Part shown: positions 52,101-58,373 of the stretch, one piece after another
How the letters are laid out: the number at the start of each line of letters is the position of its first letter
Position numbering within the stretch: the stretch's first letter is position 1
Assembly (NCBI GenBank): GCA_963668655.2
Contig: CAXXPQ010000002.1
Coordinates: forward strand, 806,001 to 870,000
From: G963668655 sp963668655
Lineage (GTDB): Bacteria; Myxococcota_A; SURF-8
DNA: 64,000 nt
Reading direction: 5' to 3'
Position numbers and translations under genes: made by a program
Notes under the pieces: generated by a model
What the model was told of the DNA's origin: nothing
What the model saw: only the letters and a program-made list of their open reading frames with translations
Database searches by the model: none

Positions 52101-55100
52101 CTCGGCGATGGTGAAGGCGGGGGCTTCGGGCGGTGTACGGTCCAGCTGCGCGCGGGTCATGATCTCCCCGCCCGCGCTGCCGCCCAAAACGTTTCCGGCG
52201 CGGTCCTGCACCAGAAGATAGATCTCGTATACGCCGTCCACCAGCGGCAGGGATTCGAACCAGGTGAACGGACTGGCGGCGGAGGAAACCGATCGCCAAA
52301 GGAGGCCATCGAATTCCGGCGAGCCGATGGCCACCTTCATCTGGGTCACGTCGGACTGCGCCATTTCAAGCTGAACCACCGGCGAATTGACCAGGCACGT
52401 ATCGGAGGGCTGGCAGCCGCCGACCCGGAACGACGTCACGTCCGGCGGCGTGCGATCCATTTCGATGCTGTCCGAGACCAGGTGGCTTTCGTTGCCCGCC
52501 TCGTCGATGAAACGCACGCTGACGGTTTTCTCTTCGTCGATGGCGGGATCGGCCACGATGTGCGTCGTGGTGAGGCGGTAGCTCATTTCGGTAAAGGTTA
52601 CGCCGCCGTCGTTGGAGATCCGGACGGAGGCCACGCCGTTTTCGTCCTCGGCGAACAGATCGAGCGATACGAAGCCGGCGGAGTTCTTGGAATACGTATT
52701 TCCGTCGTCGATGGTGACGACGCCGTTTTCCGGCGGCAGGGTGTCCAGCGTGATATACCCCGTGAAAACTTCGGAGTTCACGCCGTCCGCGCTCTGGAAT
52801 TGCACGTAAATGATCTTCAAGCCGTCGTCGCCGGACAACTCGAAGGCATAGTCCATAGTTCCGCCGCCGCCGGTGAAGTCCACCCAGGCCGGCGTGGGGG
52901 ATTGGGGATCGAGCAGGAATACGTCGCTTTCGCTGGCGCGCACCTTGGCCGCCCCCGTGTACTCCAGGGCGAGCGTCACGTTCGTTGAATTGGTGTAGGC
53001 GTCGCCGCCGTTGATGGTGAAGTCGCCCTCCTTGGGATACAGCGGAATCGGGGCGCTAACGGTCGAAAGCGTGGTCGTCCGACCTTCGAGAATCTGGACG
53101 TTGGCGCGGCGCACCGTCTGGAATCCCTCGCGCTTGATTTCGAGATTGTACGTTCCGGCCAGGATGTTTTCCCGCACGAAATATCCGTAATAGTCGCTGG
53201 CGGCGATGACGTTCGTTCCCACCAGCGTGACGATCACTCCGCTGTTGTCGCTACGGCCCTGAAGGTTCACGTACCCTTCGATGGCTCCGCGGGCGCGCGA
53301 TAGACGGACATCGCCCAGGTCGGCGTCCGCGGCCGGTTCGACCTCGAAAGGCGCCAGGACGGCGTCTCCGTAGCCGGCGACCTTGAAGGTCGCGCCGGTA
53401 TACATGCCGGTGCCCACTTTCGCCATGTTGAATACGCCGAACTTGGCTTCTCCGGCGGTCTGAACGTCGAGCGTGTAATCCGTGCGCAGTTCCCCCCCCA
53501 GATAGACCTCGAAGCCATCGAAGGCGTCGGAGGCCGATTCCAGAAACAGAACGGCCGAGATCGAACCGTACCGGTTCACCAGCCGCAAGGCGCCCACCGG
53601 CGTTTCCTCGGCCGACTTCACCTCGATGAAGCTGGCGGAATCGCTGCCGAAATCGGGCTTGGCGACGGTCAGGGCGGGATAGGTTCCCACGCCCGCCCGG
53701 AACGAGAACGCCCCGGTGTCGGCGTGGATGCCGGGGTCGGCGATCAACGTACCGCCCAGTTTGACCGTTACGTCGTCATAGCCGGATCCGCCTTCCAATT
53801 CGATCGTTCCGGCGACCGTTCCGTAAAGGCTAGAGAGCGTGACCGCGCCCAGTTCGACCATCTGGCCCGGACGTACGTCCACGTAGCCCACCGACCATTC
53901 GGAAAAATCGGCCATGCCGAAGCGCATGCCCGGATAAGCGCCCACCGCCGCCGTCGTCGTGAAACGCCAGCCGGTATCGGTTTCGGTGAGTTCGTAATCG
54001 GAAAGCGCGGTTCCGCCGAGCATCACGGTCAGGTTCGCGATGTCGCCCTCCCCGACGATCCGAATATCGGCGGCGATGCTTCCGTTTTCGTCGTACAGCA
54101 CCATCTCGCCGACGTCCGACTGCTCTCCGGGCTGAACCTCGACCACCAGCGCTTCCGCTTTTCCGAATCCGGGCTTGGAGACCGTAAGGCGGTTGTAGAC
54201 GCCCACCGGAAGGTCGTCCAAAACGAAGGCCCCGCTTTCATCCGAAAGGCTGGTCGGCGTGACCGGCGTTCCGTCCAAGGTGAACCGAACGTCGCTGTAA
54301 TCCGAACTCTGCACGATGCGGACGCTGCCGACGATTTCGCCGGTGGTGTCCACGGTGATCGAAGCCTGTAGGATGTCGGTCGCGTTCCCGGCGAAGTCGC
54401 GGAAACGGGCGTAGACCGTGCGTTCGCCCTCGCCGTCCGTCAGCGGCCAGGCGTTGACGCTGTGGCGGAAGGTCTCCCACGCGGCGTCTTCCATGCCGCC
54501 CAGATTGGACACCTGCATTTCGTCCGCGTCCTCCACGTTGAAGTCCAGGCGGACGGCGGAATTCGAAGTGACCGACGCCCCATCGTCGATGACGATGGCG
54601 GGAGTGGCGACGGCCGGTCCCTGGGAATCGTACAGGATGGAAATCGCGCGGGCGTCGGTGAGGTTGCCCGCGCCGTCGCGGAACTGCACCCAGCCGCTCT
54701 GCGTTCCCTGCGCCTGCGTGTCCACGGGAAGGACGTACTCCAGGTTGTAGTCCACCCACGGCAGGTCGTCGGCGCTCGCGGCGAAGCCCACGCGCATGTC
54801 GGCGACGCCGGAATGGCGGTCGCGGGCCGAGACGGATACCGTCACCTGGTTTTGATTGGTGTAGGGCACGCCGCCGTTGACGGAAACCAGATCGACGGTG
54901 GCCGGCGTGGTGTCCAGGATGATGCTGTCCGAACTGACGTCCGACAGTTCGCCCCGATCGTTCTTGATCTGCAAATAGACCGTTTTCAGCCCGTCGCCCT
55001 CGCTGAGGGTGAAGGGCGCCTGCAACGAGAATCCCATCCATTCGGTGTCGGCGAAGTCCGGGCTTTCGCTGACGCGCATCTCCGCGGCGTTGTTGGCCAC

Positions 55101-55928
55101 CACCACGTTCAGGGCGACCTCGCGGGAGTTGGTGAACTCGTCTCCGGGGTTGTTGATGGTGAGCGCACCGGAAGAGGGAAGCAGTGTGACCGATGAGGAG
55201 ACGACCACTTTGTCTTCCGTGATGATGACCTCGGAAAGGCTGGCCGGGACGTAATCGTCCTTGTAGATCGTTACGTTGTAGGTTCCCACCGCGATCCCGC
55301 GAAATTCGTAACCGCCGTCGGCGCCGGTCTGCTCGCTGTATTCGAAGACGACGCCGTCCGAGGAGCCGCTTTCGCCCTCGTCGTCCGTTTCCCCGCCGTC
55401 GCCGTCGGTTTCCAGGGCCAGGATTCTGGCCGAGACCCCCTTCGCCTTGCGCTCCAGAAACACGTTGATGCCGGTGTGGTCGTTCCGATCCTGGAGGAGC
55501 GCCGCGCCGGTCAGGCCGCCTTTCTTGGCCTCCAGTTCGACCGTGCTCAGAACGGCGGTCTGGTCCAGCGTGATCGAAACCGCTTCGATCGAAAACGGCT
55601 TGAAAAGATCCTCCGCCACGTATTCGTAGTCGAGCTGGTAGTCGCCGGGCGTGATGTCCGTCAGGCGGAAATTGCCGTCCGAGTCCGTGACCGCGAATGT
55701 TTCCGACTTCTCGTTGGTGATCGTCACGCGGATATTGCCGTGGAAACTCTGGTTCTCCAGGCGAACCTTGCCCAGAACCTGCGCGGGCGCCTGTTCCGTC
55801 AGCGGCGTATCCGGATCGTAGGGGTTGGTGGCCTGAACATAGTCGCAGGCCGAGCCGAAAAGCGCGGCGAGAAGCGCCATGGCGAAAATATGGAAGCGAC
55901 TTCGGGCGAATCGGGTGTGGTCCATCAT
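40164..55928 (-). CDS. Giant (5,254-residue) Ig-like repeat lipoprotein with PA14 domain
   Basis: The start at 55928 has AAGGAGAG upstream and opens a signal peptide ending at FGSAC, a weak lipobox; upstream in-frame ATG at 56006 is rejected. Order: two or more carboxypeptidase-regulatory-like beta-sandwich modules near the N-terminus (DSDGNFRLTDITPGDY), Ig-like modules, another block of CarboxypepD-type modules (GSVRIVQSSDYSDVRFTLDG and related), then Ig-like modules each ending in a CFKDxAGNT-like strand, about 35-40 in total. Residues about 1914-3298 form five exact 277-residue super-repeats. A propeller-like region (about 4416-5090) and a C-terminal PA14 lectin-like domain (about 5097-5254; WELIADGYFYAAEEGEYEF, GWHRLTLRL) finish the protein. 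Role: probably a surface adhesin or matrix fibre. The upstream CsgG/FlgO-like gene lies 92 nt away on the same strand. No catalytic domain is recognised. Confidence 0.9.
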   Translation of the reverse strand: MMDHTRFARSRFHIFAMALLAALFGSACDYVQATNPYDPDTPLTEQAPAQVLGKVRLENQSFHGNIRVTITNEKSETFAVTDSDGNFRLTDITPGDYQLDYEYVAEDLFKPFSIEAVSITLDQTAVLSTVELEAKKGGLTGAALLQDRNDHTGINVFLERKAKGVSARILALETDGDGGETDDEGESGSSDGVVFEYSEQTGADGGYEFRGIAVGTYNVTIYKDDYVPASLSEVIITEDKVVVSSSVTLLPSSGALTINNPGDEFTNSREVALNVVVANNAAEMRVSESPDFADTEWMGFSLQAPFTLSEGDGLKTVYLQIKNDRGELSDVSSDSIILDTTPATVDLVSVNGGVPYTNQNQVTVSVSARDRHSGVADMRVGFAASADDLPWVDYNLEYVLPVDTQAQGTQSGWVQFRDGAGNLTDARAISILYDSQGPAVATPAIVIDDGASVTSNSAVRLDFNVEDADEMQVSNLGGMEDAAWETFRHSVNAWPLTDGEGERTVYARFRDFAGNATDILQASITVDTTGEIVGSVRIVQSSDYSDVRFTLDGTPVTPTSLSDESGAFVLDDLPVGVYNRLTVSKPGFGKAEALVVEVQPGEQSDVGEMVLYDENGSIAADIRIVGEGDIANLTVMLGGTALSDYELTETDTGWRFTTTAAVGAYPGMRFGMADFSEWSVGYVDVRPGQMVELGAVTLSSLYGTVAGTIELEGGSGYDDVTVKLGGTLIADPGIHADTGAFSFRAGVGTYPALTVAKPDFGSDSASFIEVKSAEETPVGALRLVNRYGSISAVLFLESASDAFDGFEVYLGGELRTDYTLDVQTAGEAKFGVFNMAKVGTGMYTGATFKVAGYGDAVLAPFEVEPAADADLGDVRLSRARGAIEGYVNLQGRSDNSGVIVTLVGTNVIAASDYYGYFVRENILAGTYNLEIKREGFQTVRRANVQILEGRTTTLSTVSAPIPLYPKEGDFTINGGDAYTNSTNVTLALEYTGAAKVRASESDVFLLDPQSPTPAWVDFTGGGGTMDYAFELSGDDGLKIIYVQFQSADGVNSEVFTGYITLDTLPPENGVVTIDDGNTYSKNSAGFVSLDLFAEDENGVASVRISNDGGVTFTEMSYRLTTTHIVADPAIDEEKTVSVRFIDEAGNESHLVSDSIEMDRTPPDVTSFRVGGCQPSDTCLVNSPVVQLEMAQSDVTQMKVAIGSPEFDGLLWRSVSSAASPFTWFESLPLVDGVYEIYLLVQDRAGNVLGGSAGGEIMTRAQLDRTPPEAPAFTIAEGSVTGQTGVNLQFGNPGAGFEVEISESAAFGASLRQPTAGAIAFTIEDSDGVHTIYARYFDEAGNASAVAGRSITLDTEAPGDLYFACDEAPLTNERQVNCTLLATGATHMSLHESADCAVTNWETFANRKAYTLVGDEGDIWISAHFKDGAGNESTCVKQRITLDETPPSGASVVVNGGATHTKSTLVELTLSATDENGVPYMRLTNAVAFSGEPLEAFSGTRSWTLGGTNGAKSILVEFIDGAGNPQQQTGQITLDTIAPNGVTISLANGAAYTSSREIGVSVGASDNLTNDADLEYALSQDPGFNDAVWTRYGIRLDTTFELSGDDGQKTVYVRFRDQAGNLADALDTIVLDTQGPDSPTFYISESPYAPARAIHLEVESRGATEIFIGGDVIDDENTNEWIAIQPSIAVELDESDGEKTVTALFRDSALNEFGPVSRGTVLDTTPPDGSIAVGSSEYTRTREVQLALSATDDNGVTHMRLTEAAEFTTETWETFLSSRAWMLSSGSGMKTVRVQYRDAAGHSREFSDAITLDQIAPNDVELSVVGGGAYTETTDIGLEITASDNLTLDTDLTFRLSEDPSFEGAVLQNYTGDPTAASFTLSSDDGPKIIYLRVYDQSGNIANAQAGITLDTHTPTGSLSIAASDPTNDRNLALYLTASADVTQMAIVRGSATACPDWPDPASWQDYSPTAAHQLPDVSGLYELKGCLRDDAGNVGAAYDSINLDVDVPSAIDVQIAEGDIINTIQVTLRLSADGDVTRMAIANAGSLDCATAGYMSFLASYPWVLTPGSGSKSVSVCFKDSAGNTAADTITVQVDLDAPDSATVTIDGGDTTTGHSVDLTLSAPGDVEFMKIANGANIDCSSGVTTPYTGAVSGWRLNEGDGLRYVSACFKDRAGNLSSDSDSIMVDGTAPEGSIFIGGPDPTNERSLTITASASADVTRIAFVLGSATACPSWPNEAVWQEYQTTLGYLLPDVSDAYIVKACFRDDAGNIGTAIDAVTLDVDPPTALSIAVVEGDLVNDAKVNLSLSADMDVNRMSIVNADSLDCATASYIPFGSGYSLTLRSESAIQTISGCFKDAAGNTGAASTQVTVDLDPPDSATVSIDQGNLTNSSTVDLTLTAPGDVTLMKVANGASIDCSSGVATPYAASVTGWNLNEGDGTRYVSVCFRDAAGNTASSTDNIIVDAAAPVGTLTITDADPTRTRTLTLALTASSDTEEIAYVLGAGAACPAYPNPAIWSDFAATDTYQLPNVSAAYVLKACFRDTAGNVGTATDSITLDIDAPSAVDVQIAEGSPVNDRDVTLQLSADADVTHMSIANAGSLDCANAMYISYVSSYPWRLTDASGGKTVTVCFRDRAGNTASDSVEVVLDLDPPDSAAIAIAEGGIVTDTTVTLNLSAPADVTHIKVANGAGIDCSSGVTTPFTPTIAGWVLAGSGGMQYVSACFKDAAGNVAVAVTSTLVDVDPPTVSVTILNPDPTNDTELDLQLFASDDVMHMAIVEGESTDCPAWPDASSWEDYQSATTHEVQDGSGDYVIKVCFRDHAGHVTAGSDGVTVDIDPPTAIGIEVEEGTTVNRTDVTLLLTADDDVTHMSIKNATTLDCATANYVAYIPTYPWDLTAGSGDKTVSVCFRDEAGNTALDTVDVTVDLDNPDAATVTIEGGAIVLSSTVTLTLSAPADVTRIKIQNGTNIDCSSGVTTAFSPTISNWTLDDGDGSRSVSVCFKDAAGNTSSDTDSVIVDLTPPTGSVIINGSDPTPNRTLSLSLSASVDVEEMAFVLGANTDCPAYPNPALWEDFNQTGAMQLPNVSGQYVLKACFVDRAGRIGSAIDTVTLDVDAPTTGSVEVAEGSPINTISVTLQLAAPEDVNRMAIANAGSLDCETASYITFAPTYPWTLTAGTGTKSVSVCFKDQAGNTGSDTTVVEVDLDAPDSATITISGGSTTQSSTVDLALSAPADVEYMKIANGSSIDCSSGVDTPFAGAVADWLLEPGDGTRWVSACFKDEAGNTVSKKDSIVVDGTPPTVAVSIGGPDPTNAVSGVSVSLSASSDVTLMRVVQSITELTPDCGVGTYEPYATTKSVNLSTDGTADYVGPSYVYVCFKDPAGNTTLGSDFVTVDLQEPTVAVSINSGDASTDSTLVSIRLTVGDGDATEMAVANGGSLDCGTATYQEFQRSFTWVLSDGDSTDKTVTVCVRDEAGNEGTGGDDIDLDTTPPGTPNLRLPSPGAITQNLKPTFAWHAAADPDHGSATITYEIAIDQVSSGLNAASGVTTSTSFTPASDLIDGEVYVWRVRASDELGNTSAWSTSWIVEIDATPPSGVGIDLKGFVVGASTYTKTPSVTVFLEGQGATEMMLSESGDFTGAEWQPFSMVTTFTLSSVEGSHTVYLCTRDEAGNRDGDCDDGTPVFDRIVYDATAPSGVSITLSGDYYTNNPVLTATINAAGAYQYMLFGDIVVPDPEWTELSGSTDVGVRLNITTLGLKQVMVKFRDQAQNESSTGVATAYFDNSGPLAGSIDVYGTEYNNVKYINSEVLSLELAAEDEHSGISKAHLSSMHGGWAETDQDEVIYQSFLLYTLTPPALQSSLVDGMYTVFVQYEDRAGNFSPAGNGRATANIYLDRVAPTNASVEVEVAGGGYYDGYYINRSTFTLNMYAENATEYYLSGGIDDDSEYMFEWVDCELLSTRGALDRCRTVSNDPIELENVSFREPWGIQTLNLQFKDIAGNVTGGLSKPLFLDPFVPATCNVDYLGGFTFDGARYINDTTITLGASAEDMESGIDHLSVEYQHVDSGNSDTEELPYTDPVYFPVAYGDGVYKLNLDCIDKAGNSTDASQTTIVVDTIPPEAPSVALAGGMTGRYYLDNISASLNLQATGGIQYLVSGDVTTVNGLPPDRWNFCDYGSGGVQDCGEAFTVPIAFTNSSGHKNLFVRYRDAAHNETSDVQLQVFVDLNDPTLTVAQIVETPEFTNERGVQILLSAYDDESGLESVLLSNDGVNFTEFPYTSLVNWLLPDTDAQYTITALVTDRAGRESNTRTMNITLDRQPPTNRPSLSPSSWTGNADNFWLSISGTSQDDNAETYQVLGGPYLEWTDVDTFIDDERSYVTPVIDVELLQNNSQQFQIRMVDGAGNAGPVSFPVTITEDSSTNLGEVFNGMSGYHHRFWGSSNGKIYDLDFIFMGPGWGINLWKYDPMRSSADSKIWDSYNDVYSYYAGDINDGFDIERNVAVYTLRRLNYNNRFDNFVLNTETDTVHQIYTNEVWQTMRTDGEYIVACRSADPGEYVLRIMEIGSWSDPPSGWRTYDLTISDGLCCNNTSTNWNVDCYSYDIHDGRVFWVTNDYTELGGDGWNDMYVYQIEEGTFHGSYYAGTPRKILEGSAELGIGNIEPVYPRFSFYHWNRPQVGQSRVFSDTYQLWGLKAFRDNVMWTSTNHEIYMTSIATGETTKLTDDMTVKRRLEYWGDLAMYLDTFNDEYVIRNLRNGQVIPMQMDQRPTLHFGQIFYYSDGSDDLRVFHAGDAKHIGDYNGTTPVRIYGDAVSTMRVLEGDYSLPLFFDIGQKYLIGMGGQEVDTICGHTIWDGSNGGDRRIDLISGSGGGCNGEADLLTMDAIDPGDTPSSTEGLAVDWITNGYNINSVARYGDRYAYAKEQTSGNNHALIYNIGGGEITASSAYDFEVLGMFQNLIFLTDSDNGYLRYYRPSTGYLGSKLNSLINEFDFAAGRGAYIRDSDDTIYTFYADYTSGGMGANTTVETVTTARHVAAFGRYVGVDTTTHAQAFYNVVDDQKMVLIKNSTPSYTVGTVSIGREYAAARGLITNYHTYMESRPQNGCLPVHYYTLSSSTGYNNNYRGYIGSECLENLEQNWGTSCPALVNEYQSCNYWELIADGYFYAAEEGEYEFDLCHRYRGYLTVDGRAVISNSSYTNWDSYHTGLIYLSKGWHRLTLRLADYSSSAYMQLKYRTPRMIAKGMDPQTIPAALLGHDRSTP
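46036..50190. repeat. Higher-order repeat: five 831-bp units of three Ig modules each
   Basis: The CAGTCGAT-type signature encoding IDCSSGV occurs at 46186, 47017, 47848, 48679 and 49510, exactly 831 bp apart. An independent marker encoding ACPxWP occurs at 46740, 47571, 48402, 49233 and 50064, again exactly 831 bp apart. Each unit encodes three different Ig modules (A: ACPxWPxPxxWxDY; B: ANAGSLDCAxAxY; C: ANGxxIDCSSGVTTP). Copies differ by many substitutions but no net indels. Confidence 0.92.
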
Positions 55929-56020
55929 GGCTCTCTCCTTCGAAGCGGAATCCCGAAAGGGGATGGTGCTCGGTTTCGTGACGGGAGGCTGTGTTCCGTA
56001 AAACATGGCGATCTGTCCCG

Positions 56021-57085
56021 TTAATAGTTGATCTGGAGGTTCAAACCGCCGCCGAACGGGTCGTCGGCCACGGAGAAACCGGACACCGATACGGACGCCC
56101 CGTCCCTGTCGGATCCGTCAAGGCGCACCTGCTGAATCGATCCGTCCGGCATGCGCTTGTAGGTTTTTGCGGAAACCACGGCGTCGATGATGCCCACCAC
56201 CCAGACGCCGACCGTCAATCCGATGCAGACGTTGCGCCACAGTTTCAGTTCGTTCGCGTCGTCCCGAAGGGGTTTGCATTTTCCCGGCGTAATGCAGGCG
56301 TCGTAGTCGTCCGCCTTTTCCTCGCTCAGAAAGTGCAGGGTGAGCGTTGCGGCGATGGCGGCCGCCTCCGCGCCGATGAAGATGCCCGCCTTCACGGGCT
56401 GTTCGTTGTAGACCTGCCCCCACCCGGGCAGCAGGCTGCGGTAGAAGGCGTCCGCGCGGCTCTTCAGAACCACGGACTCCGAACTCAGGGCGACCATCGA
56501 CGCGTGGGCGATCTGCACGCTTTCCGAGGCGATGATCTCCGCCGTTTCGGTGTTTACCACGCGAATGTTGATGATGAAGTAAGCTCCTGCGTCGGAAACC
56601 GAACCGAAAAGGAAGCTCTGCACGTTGGCCATGCGCCCGATTTCGACGGCCTTGGCCTCGTCGATGACACCGGTCTGACCCAGTTCGATCTCCTTCAGGA
56701 TTTCCAGAAGGCGGTCGCGTTCGATGACGTTGAAGCGGGCATCCTTCATCAGGCGGATCAGTTCGACCGCCGAGGTTTTTCCCAGGGCGTACTTTTGACT
56801 TTCCGGTCCGTTTTCCCGCAGGTCCGGCACGGCGATGGACTTCAGATTCAAGGCATACAGTTTCTCGGTGAGGGAAGCGGAAATCGTTTCCAGACCCTCC
56901 ACGATCTGAGCCTTTGTTGTGGAGTGTATCTTCGAAGCTCCCACCTCCCCGCTCCCTTGGGTCGTGTTTGCTTTTGTGTTTTCATCAGTATTTCCAGCAT
57001 GTTGCGCCGCCGTTGCTGGCGGGGTGATAAAAACCAGGATGAAAACTAAGGTTGAAAGAAGCCAGAAATATCGATTTTCCATCAT
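56021..57085 (-). CDS. CsgG/FlgO-type secretion-like protein with DUF5683-like C-terminus
   Basis: A 354-residue exported protein. The start at 57085 has AAAGGGAA upstream, and a signal peptide ends near PATAAQ. The central region (about residues 80-200: KSIAVPDLRENG, ARFNVIERDRLLEILKEIELGQTG, ANVQSFLFGSVSDAG) is a CsgG/FlgO-like domain, the fold of outer-membrane curli exporters and flagellar FlgO proteins. A DUF5683-like part follows (SLLPGWGQVYNEQPVKAGIFIGAEA) with two hydrophobic helices. It precedes the giant lipoprotein by 92 nt on the same strand and is likely its operon partner, possibly for surface delivery; this is inference. Confidence 0.8.
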   Translation of the reverse strand: MMENRYFWLLSTLVFILVFITPPATAAQHAGNTDENTKANTTQGSGEVGASKIHSTTKAQIVEGLETISASLTEKLYALNLKSIAVPDLRENGPESQKYALGKTSAVELIRLMKDARFNVIERDRLLEILKEIELGQTGVIDEAKAVEIGRMANVQSFLFGSVSDAGAYFIINIRVVNTETAEIIASESVQIAHASMVALSSESVVLKSRADAFYRSLLPGWGQVYNEQPVKAGIFIGAEAAAIAATLTLHFLSEEKADDYDACITPGKCKPLRDDANELKLWRNVCIGLTVGVWVVGIIDAVVSAKTYKRMPDGSIQQVRLDGSDRDGASVSVSGFSVADDPFGGGLNLQINY

Positions 57086-57373
57086 GCCTGTTCCCTTTCA
57101 CGCACCGGTGATATCATCGTCCCGAATAACATGTCCGACGGCCCGGGATCTGTTCGGTTTTTACACTGCGGTATCATATTGGGGGACCGGGGGGATTCTG
57201 TCAATACAAAAAGCGATCTTCCCGGGGCTCGGGCGCTCGTTCGAAGCGTGGATGGACAAATCCAAGGAAAACCGCTCCCTTCTGTCGGGACTTCTTGACC
57301 GGGGGCGAAGGACGGGCTAAGCTTTTTCCGTAAAACGATGGGACGTTCATCTTGTTGGAAACGCGAGGCAGCC

Positions 57374-58366
57374 ATGGCCAATCTCGGCTATATCCAGATC
57401 ACCCGGCGCTGCAATCAGAACTGCCGGTTTTGCAGCAATCCCGATAACGGCCGCACCCTCGACATGGAACAGGCCAGGGAATTCGTGGACGATTTCGTCC
57501 GGCGGGACTATCACGGCATTATCCTCACCGGCGGAGAACCCACCCTGTTCACCCCGCTGGACGAACTGATTCTTTACGCTCACGAACGCGGCATGCCCTC
57601 GCGCATGATTACCAACGGCCAGAAGGCCGCCAATTTCGATTACCTGAAAATCCTGAAGGATTCCGGCCTGGTCCATATGACGCTTTCCATCCATAGCGTG
57701 GACGCGGAACTGCACGACGATCTCACGCGAACCCCCGGATCGTTCAGGAAACAGGTCCGCTGCCTGGAAAACGCAGAGAAACTGGGCATCACCGTGGACG
57801 TCAATTGCGTCATCAACAAGCGAAACGCCGACAAACTGGAGGAAAACGTCCGCTGGTTGACGGAGCGCTTCCCCTTCCTGCATCATTTCGTGTGGAACAA
57901 CCTGGATCCCTCCATGAACGAAAACATGGATCACGACGCCCTGGTGCCCCGGCTGCGGGACTTCGAAATCTCGCTTTATCGCGCCATGCGCTTTCTGGAA
58001 AGCACGGGCCGCACCTTCCGCGCGGAAAAAGTGCCCCTCTGCTACATGCCGGAATACGCCCATTGCAGCACGGAAACCCGCAAGATCATCAAAAACGAGG
58101 AGCGTGTGATCCATTTCCTGGACGACAAACGCACCTTCAAGGAAAACCGCTTCGAGCACGTCAAGGCCGAGATCTGCGTCGTCTGCGGCTTCAACGAGAT
58201 CTGCGCCGGGTTGTTTTTCGGAAACACCTATTACGATCTGGCGGAACTTTCTCCGATTTTCCAGGATCCGGACAGCGTGCGGAAACGGATCTTCGCCGAC
58301 CGGGAAACGAACCCCGACGAAAAGGAAATCCTTCCGGAGTTGCCAAGCGAGAAAACTTCGGCATAA
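57374..58366 (+). CDS. Radical SAM protein with SPASM/twitch-like C-terminus
   Basis: A 330-residue enzyme. ATG at 57374 is chosen for its GAGGC ribosome binding site and because it places the CNQNCRFC cluster motif (C13, C17, C20) near the N-terminus as usual; the frame is open further upstream. TGGEPT (53-57) is the SAM-binding turn. C-terminal cysteines C223, C231, C268, C271 and C277 form CX7C and CX2CX5C patterns like the auxiliary clusters of SPASM/twitch proteins that modify peptides or cofactors. No precursor peptide is seen. The A24 peptidase gene starts 7 nt after its stop, so they are co-transcribed. Confidence 0.85.
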   Translation: MANLGYIQITRRCNQNCRFCSNPDNGRTLDMEQAREFVDDFVRRDYHGIILTGGEPTLFTPLDELILYAHERGMPSRMITNGQKAANFDYLKILKDSGLVHMTLSIHSVDAELHDDLTRTPGSFRKQVRCLENAEKLGITVDVNCVINKRNADKLEENVRWLTERFPFLHHFVWNNLDPSMNENMDHDALVPRLRDFEISLYRAMRFLESTGRTFRAEKVPLCYMPEYAHCSTETRKIIKNEERVIHFLDDKRTFKENRFEHVKAEICVVCGFNEICAGLFFGNTYYDLAELSPIFQDPDSVRKRIFADRETNPDEKEILPELPSEKTSA

Positions 58367-58373
58367 TGGGGGT

